Source: Bombardia bombarda
Taxonomy: Eukaryota > Ascomycota > Sordariomycetes > Sordariales > Lasiosphaeriaceae
DNA: 64,000 nt
Assembly (NCBI GenBank): GCA_030512295.1
Contig: JAULSR010000002.1
Coordinates: 1,302,001 to 1,366,000, forward strand
Reading direction: 5' to 3'
Of the stretch, positions 33,442 through 44,965 are shown one piece after another. Below the pieces are notes generated by a model. The model was not told the DNA's origin. It was given only the letters and a program-made list of their open reading frames with translations, and ran no database searches. Position 1 is the stretch's first letter; each line of letters starts with the position of its first letter. Position numbers and translations under genes: made by a program.

Positions 33442-34994
33442 ATGTTGATCAAGACCACCCTGGCCGCCCTGATGGGTCTGGCATTGACTGCCGAGGCAGC
33501 CTCGATTCACCCTTACCGTTCGCCCACCATCGAGAGGAGGCAGAACAACCGTGGGAAGAACAATGGAAATCAGAACCAGAACGCGGGCGGCAACAACGCT
33601 GCTGCTGCTGCTACGTGCCTGTCCGCCAACGCTATCCAGACAGGATCCGCGTCCACTGGCCAGAGCGGTGCGGTAGCAGCTGACGGCCAGGTCAACTCTG
33701 ATACGTAGGTCTCTCGCAGCTTGACCGCATCATTGGTATCATCTGCTAATCGCCTCTAGTGACACCGCCAACTTCATCAACTTTTGCGCTGGCCAGGATC
33801 TGACAAACGGTCTCCAAAAAAAGGGGGGCTCGTGCAATGGCATTCGTAAGTCTTGACCAGCTATATACACGAGATGTACGGTTCCGTACTTACACACATG
33901 ATACAGCCATGGGAAAGATCCCCGCCACTACCAGGATGGTTTCCACTGTTGTTGTCAACCCCAAGAACTTTGATGTTCTCCCCGCCTCGACGACGTTCAA
34001 CATCCAAGTAAACGTGGCCAACATGCAGCTCGGAGCATTCACAAACGCCACCAGCACCTACTACACGGCCCCCCAGAACCTTGATAACCAGGGCAGGATC
34101 ATCGGCCACACTCACGTCACCGTCCAGAACACCGGCAACACGCTGAACCCCACGACTCCTCTCGACGCTGTGCAGTTTGTCTTCTTCAAGGGCATCAACG
34201 ACGCCGGAAACGGCCAAGGACTTCTCACCACCCCTGTGACTGGAGGTCTGCCCAATGGAAACTACCGCGTCTGCACCATGACCAGCGCCTCGAACCATCA
34301 GCCCGTCCTGATGCCCGTCGCCCAGCGTGGCTCCCAGGAGGACTGCCGGTATTTCTCGGTTGGCAATGCGGCTGGCAACAACAACAACGCCGGTAACAAC
34401 AACAATGCTGGTAACAACAATAACAACAACAACAATAACAACAACGCCGGCAACGCCGCTGGTAACGCAGGCAACGCCGCTGGTAACGCAGGCAACGCCG
34501 CTGGTAACGCTGGCAACAACGCCGGCACCGCCACCACCTCGTCAGCTGCCGCCGGCGCCACCGGCAAGAACAACAATGCCGGCAACGCCAACAACAACGC
34601 TGGCAACGCCGCCGGTAACGCAGGCAATGCCGCCGGTAACGCCGGTAACAACGCCGGCACCGCCACCACCTCGTCAGCTGCCGCTGGCGCCACCGGCAAG
34701 AACAACAATGCTGGAGGTGCCACTGGGGGTGCTACCGGCGGGGCCACCGGAGGAGCCGCGGCGGGGGCTCTCGCGGGCGTCGCCGCCCCGGCCATCACCA
34801 ACTCTGGCAACAAGGACCGCCCCTTCTCCGTCAACGGCAACACGTTCGTCAACAAGGCGGCCGCGGCCCAGCGCGCCTGCGCGATCCAGAACAACGGGTG
34901 CGCCGACGCCGTCAACGGCGGCAAGGCAAAGGGGGTCACGATCGCCGACTGCAACAAGCAGGAGACTGCGTGCAGGGCTGCTCAGGGGGCGTGA
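33442..34994 (+). CDS. Secreted Asn/Ala/Gly-repeat protein of a conserved fungal family
   Basis: Exons 33442-33704, 33760-33845 and 33907-34994 join exactly in frame to 478 residues. There is a signal peptide (MLIKTTLAALMGLALTAEA), a short Arg/Asn/Gln linker with a Kex2-like RR, and then a conserved domain of about 235 residues. This includes NFINFCAGQDLTNGLQ, GSCNGIPMGKIPA, IIGHTHVTVQ, FVFFKGINDAGNG and NHQPVLMPVAQRGSQED. Relatives of this domain are widespread in filamentous ascomycetes and, as I remember, are often mislabelled ribosomal protein S17; it is not ribosomal. Residues about 245-380 are repeats of GNAA, GNNN and GNAG. The C-terminal module (DRPFSVNGNTFVNKAAAAQR with four Cys) recurs in other secreted fungal proteins. 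Probably a wall or extracellular protein. Function unknown. Confidence 0.8.
34366..34735 (+). repeat. Coding tandem repeats (AAC/GCC-rich) in secreted protein gene
   Basis: Degenerate units code for GN(A/N)(A/N). Within it a longer block coding for GTATTSSAAAGATGKNNNAG appears twice (about 34526-34580 and 34655-34715), showing an internal duplication of some 130 bp. Confidence 0.85.
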
Positions 34995-37049
34995 ACGGGG
35001 CTGGGTGTAGCTGAGTGGTAGTTGTTCTTTGTTTTCCTCTTTTTGTTTGTCTTGTTGGTTTTTATTTCTGTGACCCATTTTTTTGTGCTTGGTTGGCTCC
35101 AGGTGGGATGATGTACATGGATGGATGGAAGAGGTTGGTTGGGGATAGTTTTGGTAGTAGGCAACTGACTACCTATTATTGTCGGGGAAGAACGGAGGAA
35201 AGAAAGATAAAAAGGGAAAATCGATTGTTGATACCCACCCCTCCCTCGCTGTTCTCTCAGGAAAGTATCCCTTTTTGTTTTCTCCTGCCGTTTGACCTGG
35301 ACTTTGGGACAATTTGGCGGTTGGTCAAATGGGCGCGATATGTACACACAGATTCTGAGGCGGAGTTGTATATGACACTGTTTTACTTGCTTTTTTCTTT
35401 GTTTTCTTTTCCTCTTACTTATTACACACCTACTTCTTTTCTATAGCGACGAACAGAGCAGTCTTTCTATGTTGCCTGTTGCCTTGTTTTTGCCTCGTTT
35501 TGTTTGAACTAATATATTTGTTGCTACTGCTAACTCTCTGGCTGGTTTGCTGGCGTCCCTCCCAGAGAAAAACAAGTTATTCTTCTCCATCTTCTTCGCG
35601 GTCGGCATGATGAAGACATTAGATAAAAATGGAAGACGCATTCTACGAAGACAGCGTCGTTGGAATGACTGACTGACTCTGATGGCTGCAGTGATATTGA
35701 AACAAGAAGGCTATGCTAGCAAAACCCTTCGGATCTCCCAGCATCCTGCATACAATCAATTCCGTGCGTCCCATGGATGTTTCCACTTGTCATGCGGCTC
35801 TACTCCATCTTTTCTGCTGTTGGTGTTTGGGATTTTGGGTTTTTGCGCTTTGGGCACTCATGGAACGCTGCATGGTGAAACTGCCGAGAGATAAAAAAGG
35901 GGGTGCGTTGCTCTCGTCTGCGCTGGGCTGGCTGGCTGGCGGCTCCACATCCACACACGGCCAAGACTTGGATGTAACTTGCCTTTTTCTCCGACCAACG
36001 CCCATTTAGAAAAGAAATTTGTTAACAATCGCTCAGGGGCTGGTTGGCTGGGTCAGGCTGCATATTACCTCACCTGGGTTACCTCACCTGGGTTACCTCA
36101 CCTGGGTGCTTGGTTTGTAAGACTTGATGAGCTGACTTATTGGTGGCAAACTGGCAGCAAGGAAGGCCCATGAAGCCTCTAATTCGGTACCTTGAATATG
36201 TATTCTAGTGAAGCAAACAATTCGCTTCCATGTAGGCATCTCTGCTTCCTCCTTTATTTCTTCTCATATAATAGTCTGACAATGAGGTCATTTTCCATCC
36301 GGACCGAAAATCTCCCGCCTTGTCCCCTTTTCACTCCATTTTCCCCCTTTCCTTTCTTTCGCTATCCATCCCCGTCCTTCCCCAGTCCCGTCCCGTCGGA
36401 ACGTCTTGCTGCCCTCCTACCCGAAACATCAGATCGAGAGTCGGAATGCGCACAGGGGGCTGTTGACCTGACTAGCTAGCAAGAAACATGTATATGTCTG
36501 CATAGGTTGGGTAAACCTGTACAATCTACGTACCTATTCTGCAAGGGGATAACAAGGTGAGGCAGAAGTTGTATACTTCCCCCAGAAACTCATCCAGGCC
36601 CTCTCTCTCAGCTTCCTGTGACAAAACTTTACTGTCAGACCTATTGGTAAGAAAGAGATGATGGTAATGCATGACTACGGGAAGGTCAAGGACTACAACT
36701 ACCACAGGGAAAGGGGTGCCGTGGCCACCCGGCAACTATAATGACTTCATGATTTTATTCCTGCAACTCCTGATCCATGTGCCTGGAGGATCAAGATAGC
36801 CTAGACAATGTTATATCTTCTCTCCAGATTCACCACTTGAACGCCCCCCTTTCTATATGGTCACCTACAAAGTCATGTTCCCCATTGTACATACATACAA
36901 TTATATCCAAGCATTCGCACCAGTTAATCTACCAACAACTGACCTCTTCAACTTTCGAGTTGCTTCATTTCCTTTTAAATCATAATACTAAGCAACCCAT
37001 CTCTATCTACAATCCCCTCTTACTTCCACCTCACCAAAAAAAAACCTAC
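34995..37049. other. Convergent intergenic region, 2 kb
   Basis: 3' flanks of the Asn-rich protein gene and of RQC2. A tandem 14-mer repeat is at 36065-36106. Pyrimidine-rich stretches occur near 36250-36400 with no supported frame. Confidence 0.5.
36065..36106. repeat. 14-bp tandem repeat, three copies
   Basis: TTACCTCACCTGGG is repeated three times head to tail with no mismatch. Confidence 0.9.
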
Positions 37050-40000
37050 CTACTTCTTCCCCTTCCCCTCCCCTTTCCCCCACCACCACCACCACCCCCT
37101 TCGCCGAACTGCCCCCTCCACCGCCAGCCCCCCAAGCATAACCGTCACCTTCCCCACCGGCACACAATTAAACGCCTCCTCGACCTTCATCCCCTTGATC
37201 AGCTCCGCCTCCCTCGGCCAAATCTTCTCCGGGTCCATCGCCGTCTCGTCCAGCACGCCCTTCTTGCCCGCCACCAGCCGCCACCGCTCCACAATCTCCT
37301 TCACCGCCTTCCCCTTCTTCGTGTTGCCCGGCTGCAGCTTGGCCTTGTACTTCATCTTTGCCAGCGCGTTCCACGGCGCGCAGATGGGGATCGCCTCGAG
37401 GATCTCGTCGCCCACCAGGGGCGTGCCCACCAACAAGTCAAGCGGCGTGGCCTCCAGAGCGGCCGCCTCCGACGGCTCGTCCTCGGGCATGTCGACGCCC
37501 TCCTCCAGCATCAGCCGGCGCACCTCCTCGTGCTGCGCAATCTCCCGCTTGGCGCGCTCCTGCTGCAGACGGCGGCGCTCCTGGGCCGCGGCCGCCTCGG
37601 CCTCGCGCTGTGCTTTGGCCGCCGCTTCGGCCTCGGCTTTCTGCCGGCCGGCCGTGACGCCGATGAGCGACTCCATGAGGGCGCGGTCCTCCTCGTCTTG
37701 GTCCTTGTATTTCGCCGCCATCTTCTTGGCCTTGTTGCGCTGGCCGCGCTTGAGGGGTGCCGCCGCCTTCTTGGCGGGCTGGGAAGCCGTCGATGGTGTG
37801 CCGACGCGGGACGCGGGGGCCGCGGGTGAGGGGATGTGTTCGGATTCGGCATCAGATTCTGGTTCTGCTTCCTCGTCGACATCTTGGGCTTCTTCGCTCT
37901 TGGGGTTGGCTTTCGGAGGCTGCTCGGATAGGTCCAGGGTTTCAACCTTGTCGGATGGGGGCTCAAGGTCTGCCGGCAGACTGTCCTCTGTGGTTTCGTT
38001 CTGATCGGCCGCATGCGATTGTAGGGGGTTTGCCCTCTCTCTGCGGTCGTTCTCTTCTTGGTCCTCATCATCACTTTCAGAATCTTCGTCTTCGTCGGCA
38101 TCCTGACCACGGCTCTCAGACGCACTCATCGGCGCGGCAGTAGAGCCAGCATCAGACAGCTCGCCGCTATGAAGCCTGTGTTTAACATGCTTCGCCTTGC
38201 TTTGCTCGGAGATTCTGAATATCAATCCAAATCCAAGCATCAAAAGGGCAGGCGGCAAAAGGTTACGCTTCCCTCTGACCATAAACGATCTGAAAAGAGC
38301 AGATGTCAGCAAAAACAGATTAAGACTGAAGCTATTAACCAGAAGAACCATACCCGACTTGAAGATATTCGCCAGTTGCTGCCGTCTTGGAAACCTGGTC
38401 GGCATTCACCCACCAAGCCCCCATTCCAGCTTTCGAGTCCCACGCACTGGAGCAGCACACTGACAGATGACCCGCCTGGGTAAGTGTCGACGGGGGAATA
38501 GGCGCGTCAGGCGTCTTTGGGTTATTCTTGATGATCACGATCGCGGCGCCTTGCACGTCCGCATGGACGTAAACATCACCTTTCCGCAAATACCGCTTGT
38601 AGAGAATCTCGTTTTGCTGCGCATCTCGGCCACCTAGCACAAGATAGCCGTCCGACGAGATAAACCACGTAAACTTCTCAAACCACATTTGCTTCCTGAT
38701 AGGCTGCAGAATCGGCTTCTCATGCTTCAGCCCCTTCCTGAGATCCTCGGCAATCTTTTGTTCGGCGCTCTTCAGCGCATAACTAGACTGAAGAACGGTC
38801 TTTTGTTCCTTCTCGGCGGCTGTGCGCTTCTGGTCGTAGTATTCACTAGCATTATTCCACGGGCTCATTCCGAGGTTGATGTCAATCGCGAGGTTCTTGG
38901 CCGGCGGCGGCTTGGGCTTGCTCGTTTCGGCCTCCTCCTCATCGTCAGACACTTCCTCATCCGTCTCATCGTAGTCAAAGTCGGCCGCCTCCTCGGCCTC
39001 CTCCTCCTCCTCTGCCTCGCCAAGGAGCAACGTGATAGTATTCTCATTCAGCTTCAGGGGTAGCTTTATGAGCCCAGCAACAGGATTGCCGCGCTTCTGC
39101 TCACGCTCGATGAGCCGGTTGATGTCATGCCAGTCCATGCCCTGTTGAATCAGGCCATTCACGGAGTCCATTGCCTCCTGGACCCGTTCGATATTGGCTT
39201 CGATGGCAGCTGCTTTGCGGAGATTGAACGTTTGGATCTCGTGGAGACCGTCTATCCGTTTCGCCTGGTCCTGGCGAGCAGCATCGAGCTTTCGCTTGGC
39301 CGCGGCTTCACGCTCGCTGAGTTTTGACTCTAGCCTTTGCCCTTCGAGAGACGAGAAAAACTCATCGACGGTCTTGTTGTAGCCATCAAAGGATAGCACT
39401 TGGAGGGCAGTGTCGTCTTCAAACTGCTTTGGCAAGAAGGGCTGGAAGTCTTCGTAGAGAAGGTGGGTCGCCTTGCCCGGCTTGGGTGGTGCGTCTGCTC
39501 CTTGTGCTGGAGCAGCCGCACCAGGTCTGGGCTTGGCAATGATATATCCTTTTGAGGCTGCCGAGCTTGTGACCTCTTCAAGAACGTCCCGCGCCTGCTT
39601 TAAACATTGAAACAAATTATCCAGTAGGGTCTCGCTATCGAGTATCTCGGACGGTTTTGTGGCTGGGTCGAAGCTGGCGAGTCGGAAGACATGGTCGACC
39701 AGAATTGGCGGTAGTTCGGTTATAGTTGTTGCCAGCCCCCTCCTTAATTCGTCGGCGCCCTTCTTCTTGATCTTCTTACCGGCAGCCTGGTCTGCAGCAG
39801 TCTTCTGCACAGTCGTCTTCAAAGCCTCTCGTACGCGTTCCTTAGTCAAAGACGGCACACCGCCAAAGTTCTGTCTGTTTTCGAGGGTATACGCCAAGCC
39901 GATCCGCTGCTCTTCCTGGCTCTCGCCCTCTGTGACATTCCGCAACAAGGCCAGTATCTTGAGCTCCGAGTCGGTCAGAATGATGTTTCCGCTGGCAAAA

Positions 40001-40414
40001 AACTCGAGGTATAGCCGGTAGGCGCCATCGCTGAACTGAAACTCGATAATCCGGTCTGTGCCGATCTGGGAGACGGCGGTGCAGCGACGAGTCTTGAGGA
40101 ACTTGCGCAGGCGAACGACAAATGGGCTGGGCGCCGGGGCGGTTGTGCGAACAAAGTCGGTCAGGTGGCAGCGAAATCCCGATTCGATCAGCACCTGCTG
40201 TCTGTTGTCGGGCTTGGCGAACTTGAGAAGGAGGATTTTGGAGTTGAGGTCGTAGATGTTGGCCAGACGCAAAGAGACCAGCGACTCGGAGAGCTCGTGA
40301 GCTATAACCTGGAGGAGAGGGGAGAAACGAGCACGTCGTTAGCCATTGCAGCCCCCGTCTGGCCTGCAGCGAGAACCTTACCTTGACGTCCAAGGACGAG
40401 AATCTTTGCTTCAT
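37050..40414 (-). CDS. RQC2: Ribosome quality control factor Rqc2/NEMF (NFACT protein)
   Basis: Rqc2 (Tae2) binds 60S subunits with stalled nascent chains, recruits Ltn1 and adds C-terminal Ala/Thr (CAT) tails without mRNA. Exons 40414-40382, 40308-38354 and 38289-37050 join in frame to 1,075 residues. The N-terminus MKQRFSSLDV keeps Asp9, and GTDRIIEF gives Asp96-Arg97. These correspond to the residues (D9, D98, R99) needed for CAT tailing in yeast. Later come a coiled coil (residues about 320-400), an acidic Glu/Asp tract, and the NFACT-R domain (KFTWFISSDGYLVLGGRDAQ, GDVYVHADVQGA). WWVNADQVSKTA and SFMVRGKRNLLPP are rebuilt across intron 2. The NFACT-C region holds EIVERWRLVAGKKGVLDE. The protein ends in five Trp and a Lys/Gly tail, coded by a CCA/TGG repeat. 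Confidence 0.93.
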
Positions 40415-40688
40415 CTTGAAGGCACTTTTCTGCACTCGTGGTGTCTCTGGTTTGCGACGGCAAGATCGATAGAGGGCTACCTTTGGTTTGCTGATGCAAC
40501 GCGGGGCAGCTTTAGATGGGCAATGGTGGGTATGGTGGGGTCTGGTGCCTGTCTGAACTCTCAAGTGCGCCTCTGTTGGTCTCTTACGTCAGCGGGGAAG
40601 CCGCCTTCTTCCCCCTTCCACGACTACCTAAACTCTGAAGATTAGAGTCTGGACAACTTTACTAGAAGGGAGGAAACAATACACTATT
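40415..40688. other. RQC2 5' flank
   Basis: Presumed RQC2 promoter and leader. Nothing else is seen. Confidence 0.5.
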
Positions 40689-40934
40689 CTAGGAACGCTG
40701 ACACCGCCGAATCCATACAAACAGGCAAAAGGCCAAGGCAAAGACGAGGGCGGCTGCGAGGGCGCCAAGAATGACGGAGAATGCAACTTGAGTCTGATTG
40801 AGAGAAGATGAAGAAGGCAGCCCGTCGACGAAACTATCTCTCCCCTGTGGCCCTGCGGTTGGCAGCATCGCTATTGCGAGACATTGGGAAGATGGCAGGC
40901 AGACAGATGTTGCAATGCAGGGAGTAGAGAGCAA
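40689..40934 (-). CDS. Possible small single-pass membrane protein (tentative)
   Basis: An uninterrupted frame gives up to 81 residues, or 59 if the second Met (40868) is used. The C-terminal part has one strong hydrophobic segment, VAFSVILGALAAALVFALAFCLFVW, quoted here only as residues about 51-75. It is followed by the basic end IRRCQRS, the layout of a short tail- or signal-anchored membrane protein. It lies about 275 bp upstream of RQC2 on the same strand. I do not recognise a family, there is no intron evidence and the length could arise by chance, so this is only a candidate. Confidence 0.3.
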   Translation of the reverse strand: MLSTPCIATSVCLPSSQCLAIAMLPTAGPQGRDSFVDGLPSSSSLNQTQVAFSVILGALAAALVFALAFCLFVWIRRCQRS

Positions 40935-43928
40935 AGAGCAAATTGACTAAATCTACTAAATGGTGGGCGGACAATGTAGGAGGTTTTAGAGTAACAGGAG
41001 ACACTATGACCGTCGGAGCAATTACGAGGATGCATAAGAAGGGAGCAACGATGACGTCCCAATTTCATCGTTCCCGACCCGATATACTTGTGATGATGAA
41101 CGTGGAGATGGGCGGTTGTGAGAGCATCACGGCATCGAAACATGCACGCACCCTGTTGCGGTACACCAACACTGCACCATCCATATAAGCCAGGCAATTG
41201 ATTGTCCTGAGGCTCAGAAACTCGGGAAACGAGTTGCCCGCTACAGAACCTTACCGTGATGTATAAGTGGTACAGCGTCGTGTAATGCCGGGTTCATATC
41301 GTTGACGACCAGTCCCGTCTCCGTCCTCCTGTTTCCTTCCCTTCTTTTATGTGTTTCCTCTGCTAGTATTCCCGAGTCATCCCACCGCCTCCGCAGCACC
41401 CTTGTGGAGTAACCAAACATGACGGCCTTGTTGTTCACATGGACATGCGGTACCAAAAGAACTGCGATGTAGGTTCGGCTATCCATGAATCGAGCGATGC
41501 TTCTTTTCCCATTTCAGAAGCGTCAGGTCTGTTTGCCTGCCATGCCGTCGTCCTTGAAGTCGTCAGGAGGGGTTATCCATGATGTGTTGGCGGTTCTGTC
41601 ATCATGTCATTGAGCTTCCTGGCTTGACTCATGAAAGCCCGACAAGGTGACCGCCGTACTAAAGCCTATTTCGTGGTCCATGTTGGATCAAACAGGGATG
41701 CATCGAGCCGTGTCAAAAACCGGTCTGTTCCCGTTGGATTTTGCTAGTATTTTAGTCAATGGAATGGCTAGAGCAAGGCGCCTCGCCGACTGACAGCCCG
41801 TAGCTTCCAAGCGTCTTGTCAACCCGCAACGGCACGGGTGGGTGACGGAACGGGTGCGGTACGAGCGAGGGACGGGCTCTTTAGCATGTGACAACCGAGA
41901 CGGGGGTAAGGTTGCCTCCGGCTCAGCGGGTTCTCCCGGGGCTTAGCGCCTTGCGATAGTTGGTAGTCAGGGGAAGAAGTTGCCATGGCAACTGACAAAG
42001 AGCAACCGCCATCACCGACAGACTCGAGCAAACAGCTGTGCGAGTGGAGAGGCCAAGGCCAAAAGGCCTCGGTAACTGTTTATGAAAGAGAGATGTCTGT
42101 CTTTATTCCAGATCGAGGAAATAGCCAGATTTTTTGACCGCCTCTGCCAGAGGGTCGGTTGACTTTGCTGCGAAGCCGTAGTCTCCGTTTGTCAAGCGGT
42201 GGAATCTGATGGGCGGAACAAGCCACCCAGCTTTAGCGCAGGCCACATTGGGGAGTTTGGGCCACTTTGGGCCACTTTTCCACAGCTGTGGTGCGACCAG
42301 GCTTGCATGAGTTTTGGAGGGTTGAGGTCTCGAACAACCCAATCGCAACGGCCCACGATGGCTCCCGGGCTAAAAGAGATGGCTGAAGCTGGGCTGCACC
42401 ATCGGTGAAGGAGAGAGGTTGGGGAAAGCTATCGAGCAGCAGCTCAGCAACCAATTGATCTCGATAGACGTCCATAGCATCTGGACGATGTGCCAATCAA
42501 GAGGCATCTCGTTCCCAGCCTGCAGATTCTGCGGCACCAGCGGAGGGGTTTGACGAGGTGTTCACACCACTTCCCCAACCACCTATCAAAGGTGCCGACA
42601 AACGGGCACAGTCGCAAATCCGAGATCATCTGTGTTCCCCGGTGGGCAGGCTTGGCTCGGCTAGCCTCCACTGTCAGCCAGCCCGCACGACAGGCATCCT
42701 TGGCCCCTTGGCTCTCTTTGGGGCGGCCGGCCGGCTTCTGAACCATGGGCGGTTCGCCATTGGCCATTGGCCACCATGGGCGCTCAGGAGGTGCAGTAGC
42801 TGCGTGTGGAGCAATTTCTTCGTGCGCGAGAGATTGTGAGGATCATCGCGACACTGCTGGGAAGCGCCCTGACGCCCTACACTTTGTCTGTTGTGCAAGC
42901 TCGCCCGCGCGTGAGAGGGAAGAGCAAGAGATCGTGAAGCGGGCGGGTTTACCTAAGGTACCTACCTGCCTGGGCTGGCTTGCCTACCTTAGCTCCTAGC
43001 TCCTTCGTACTCCAAATAAAACTACTACTGTGTAAGCAGTGGAGCGCTGAATTGGTGAATTCGAGGGGGTTGGTCGAAAAGGCTCCATCCATCTGCCAGG
43101 AAGGTGTCCTTTAGGATGCAGTGGTGCGTCGCGATTGCGCTTCTTTCAGCTTGTGCTGGGAGAGCTCCCCTAGCTCAAATCGGTCTCGTCGACGCGTTCT
43201 TTGGTTCGGGGGTCCAGGGGTGATGAGACCTAACGACAAGGGGAGGTTGGGAGGTGGGCCCAAGCCCGTGCAATCACGTTTGACATCGGGGGGAGCAAAA
43301 GCGGGACCGCTAAACTGCTTTGATAGGTGATAAACAAGCTGGTTCCCCACAAAAAGTCAAGTAAACAGAGCTCCAGAGTCGCTCCAGAGCTCCTGCCATC
43401 AGCGAATTTCCGTTCGATGGCCTGGCCGCTGCACCTAAACCCTGACACCCAAGCTGCCACACTGCAAATTGTGACATCCCATTGGCCTCCCGCCCACATC
43501 GTCCTCATCCTCACCCAGTCCTCACTCCTCACCCCCCCCCTGCCCGAACATTGAACCCAGCGCGCCCCCCAGACAATTCGACCAGACAACCAGCCCCGAC
43601 AAAGTGACAACCAGCCCGGAAGCGCTCCGCCCAATATTTGAACAGGCCTCGCTCGTGCAGGTGCACCCTTCCTCCTTCCCCCGACCTTGATCTCTTCTCT
43701 TCCTTCTTCTCCATCCGCATCACTCATCCACTCACAAGCACTCCATCACCACCCATCTTTCTTGCCTCACCCTGAAATCGATCGAAAAGTAACAGAAGAC
43801 GGGTCATTCTTTTGACCGCCTTCTCAACCCTTTCTTTCGACTTCTTTCTAGAAAGAAGCAAGAGGGATCTTCTTGTCTTCCTTTCGAACTTCGGAAGGTC
43901 GAGGAGAAGACTGCCTCTCGCGCCGTAA
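40935..43928. other. Long intergenic region and HEX1 upstream leader, 3 kb
   Basis: No gene is supported in 40935-43400. Simple direct repeats such as CATTGGCCATTGGCCACCATGG (about 42757-42778) occur. From about 43420 to 43928 the plus strand is rich in C and T and has no ATG at all; it is presumably the promoter and leader of HEX1. Confidence 0.5.
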
Positions 43929-44965
43929 AAGGTCGCCAACCTGGACTTTGAAGCCCGCGTCCCGGTCCCCTTCAGCATCTTTCCCTCTTCATATAGGGAA
44001 ACTGAGACCGCCGCCACTACTCAGACCACAACCCACCAAGAGCTCGAGATCAAGCTCCCGCAGCGCGCCGGACGGGAAGGTCAAGACTCTTCATTCCAGG
44101 TCCAAGCTGAGCTTCCTCCTCGCCGGGAGCAAGTCTTTAAAGAAGAAGAGGTCCGCATCACTCGTGAAGAGGAACGATACCGCCGTCCCGGCATTCGCGA
44201 GGAATTTTATCGCGAAGAGCACCGCAGGTTCGTGTTTGTCTTTTTCTCGTCATCTTTCTTTTCTCCGGCTGCCCCCTGGCCGCTTCCGCGACTGCTAGTG
44301 CAATTGATGATTGTGCAATTGGCGCCCACCCCCAGCTCCAGCTCCCAGCTCCCCCGGCTTGGGGCCCGGGCTTCAAAACAACTTTTCTTTTTTCCCCTCA
44401 AACGAGTTGGACCCTTGTCCAATTTGGCCCTAGCTTGGCGGTTGACCAAGAGACGGAGAGCAACCCATCACTTTCCCTCGAAAGAAAATTCACCTAACAA
44501 GCAAACTTCAGACCTCTTTCTTCCTACGCCGGTTCCCGTGTAGAGATCGACCGCACTCACCGCCCTCACAACTCCGCTATTGACGTTGCCGAACGTGAAT
44601 ATCGCTCTCGCTTCCAGCCCAACTACCGTGACGAAGTCCGCGTAGCTGGTACCACTGTTGACGGCTCCACCCACCGCCCTTACTATAAGGAGAGCGTCCA
44701 CATCGACCAGACCACCGTCGACCCCCCTTCCCACCGCCCCATCTACAAGGAAAGCACCCACATCGACGAGATCACCGTCGACGCCCCTAAGCGCCACCAC
44801 CACCACCATCACCACACCCGCCCCGTTTACAAGGAGTCCATCCGCGTAAGCGAAACCACCGTCGACGCTCCCAACCCTCGTCCTATCTACAAGAAGGACG
44901 TCAAGTTCATCGAAGAGACCGTCGATACTTCTTCCCGCTACACCGCCCCCACCACCAAATCCAAG
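43929..44965 (+). other. AUG-free in-frame upstream extension of HEX1 (two exons, coding-like)
   Basis: After a TAA at 43926-43928 the frame is open from 43929 to 44227. A 284-nt GT-AG intron (44228-44511, with branch-like CACCTAACAAG) then joins in frame to 44512-44965, which leads directly into the HEX1 start at 44966. No ATG occurs on the plus strand from about 43420 to the intron, nor in the second exon before 44966. The reading is strongly protein-like: EEVRITREEERYRRPG, then EYRSRFQPNYRDEVRV, and four imperfect copies of a unit such as RPIYKESTHIDEITVDAP (about 44670-44925), one with seven His. A CTG at 43941 has A at -3 and G at +4. Starting there would give a 447-residue HEX1. It is either a non-AUG-initiated isoform or a constrained leader. 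Confidence 0.6.

Noticed and set aside
37195..38004. 269-codon plus-strand frame
   Set aside because: Antisense shadow of the RQC2 low-complexity region; Ser/Ala/Arg-rich by codon reflection.
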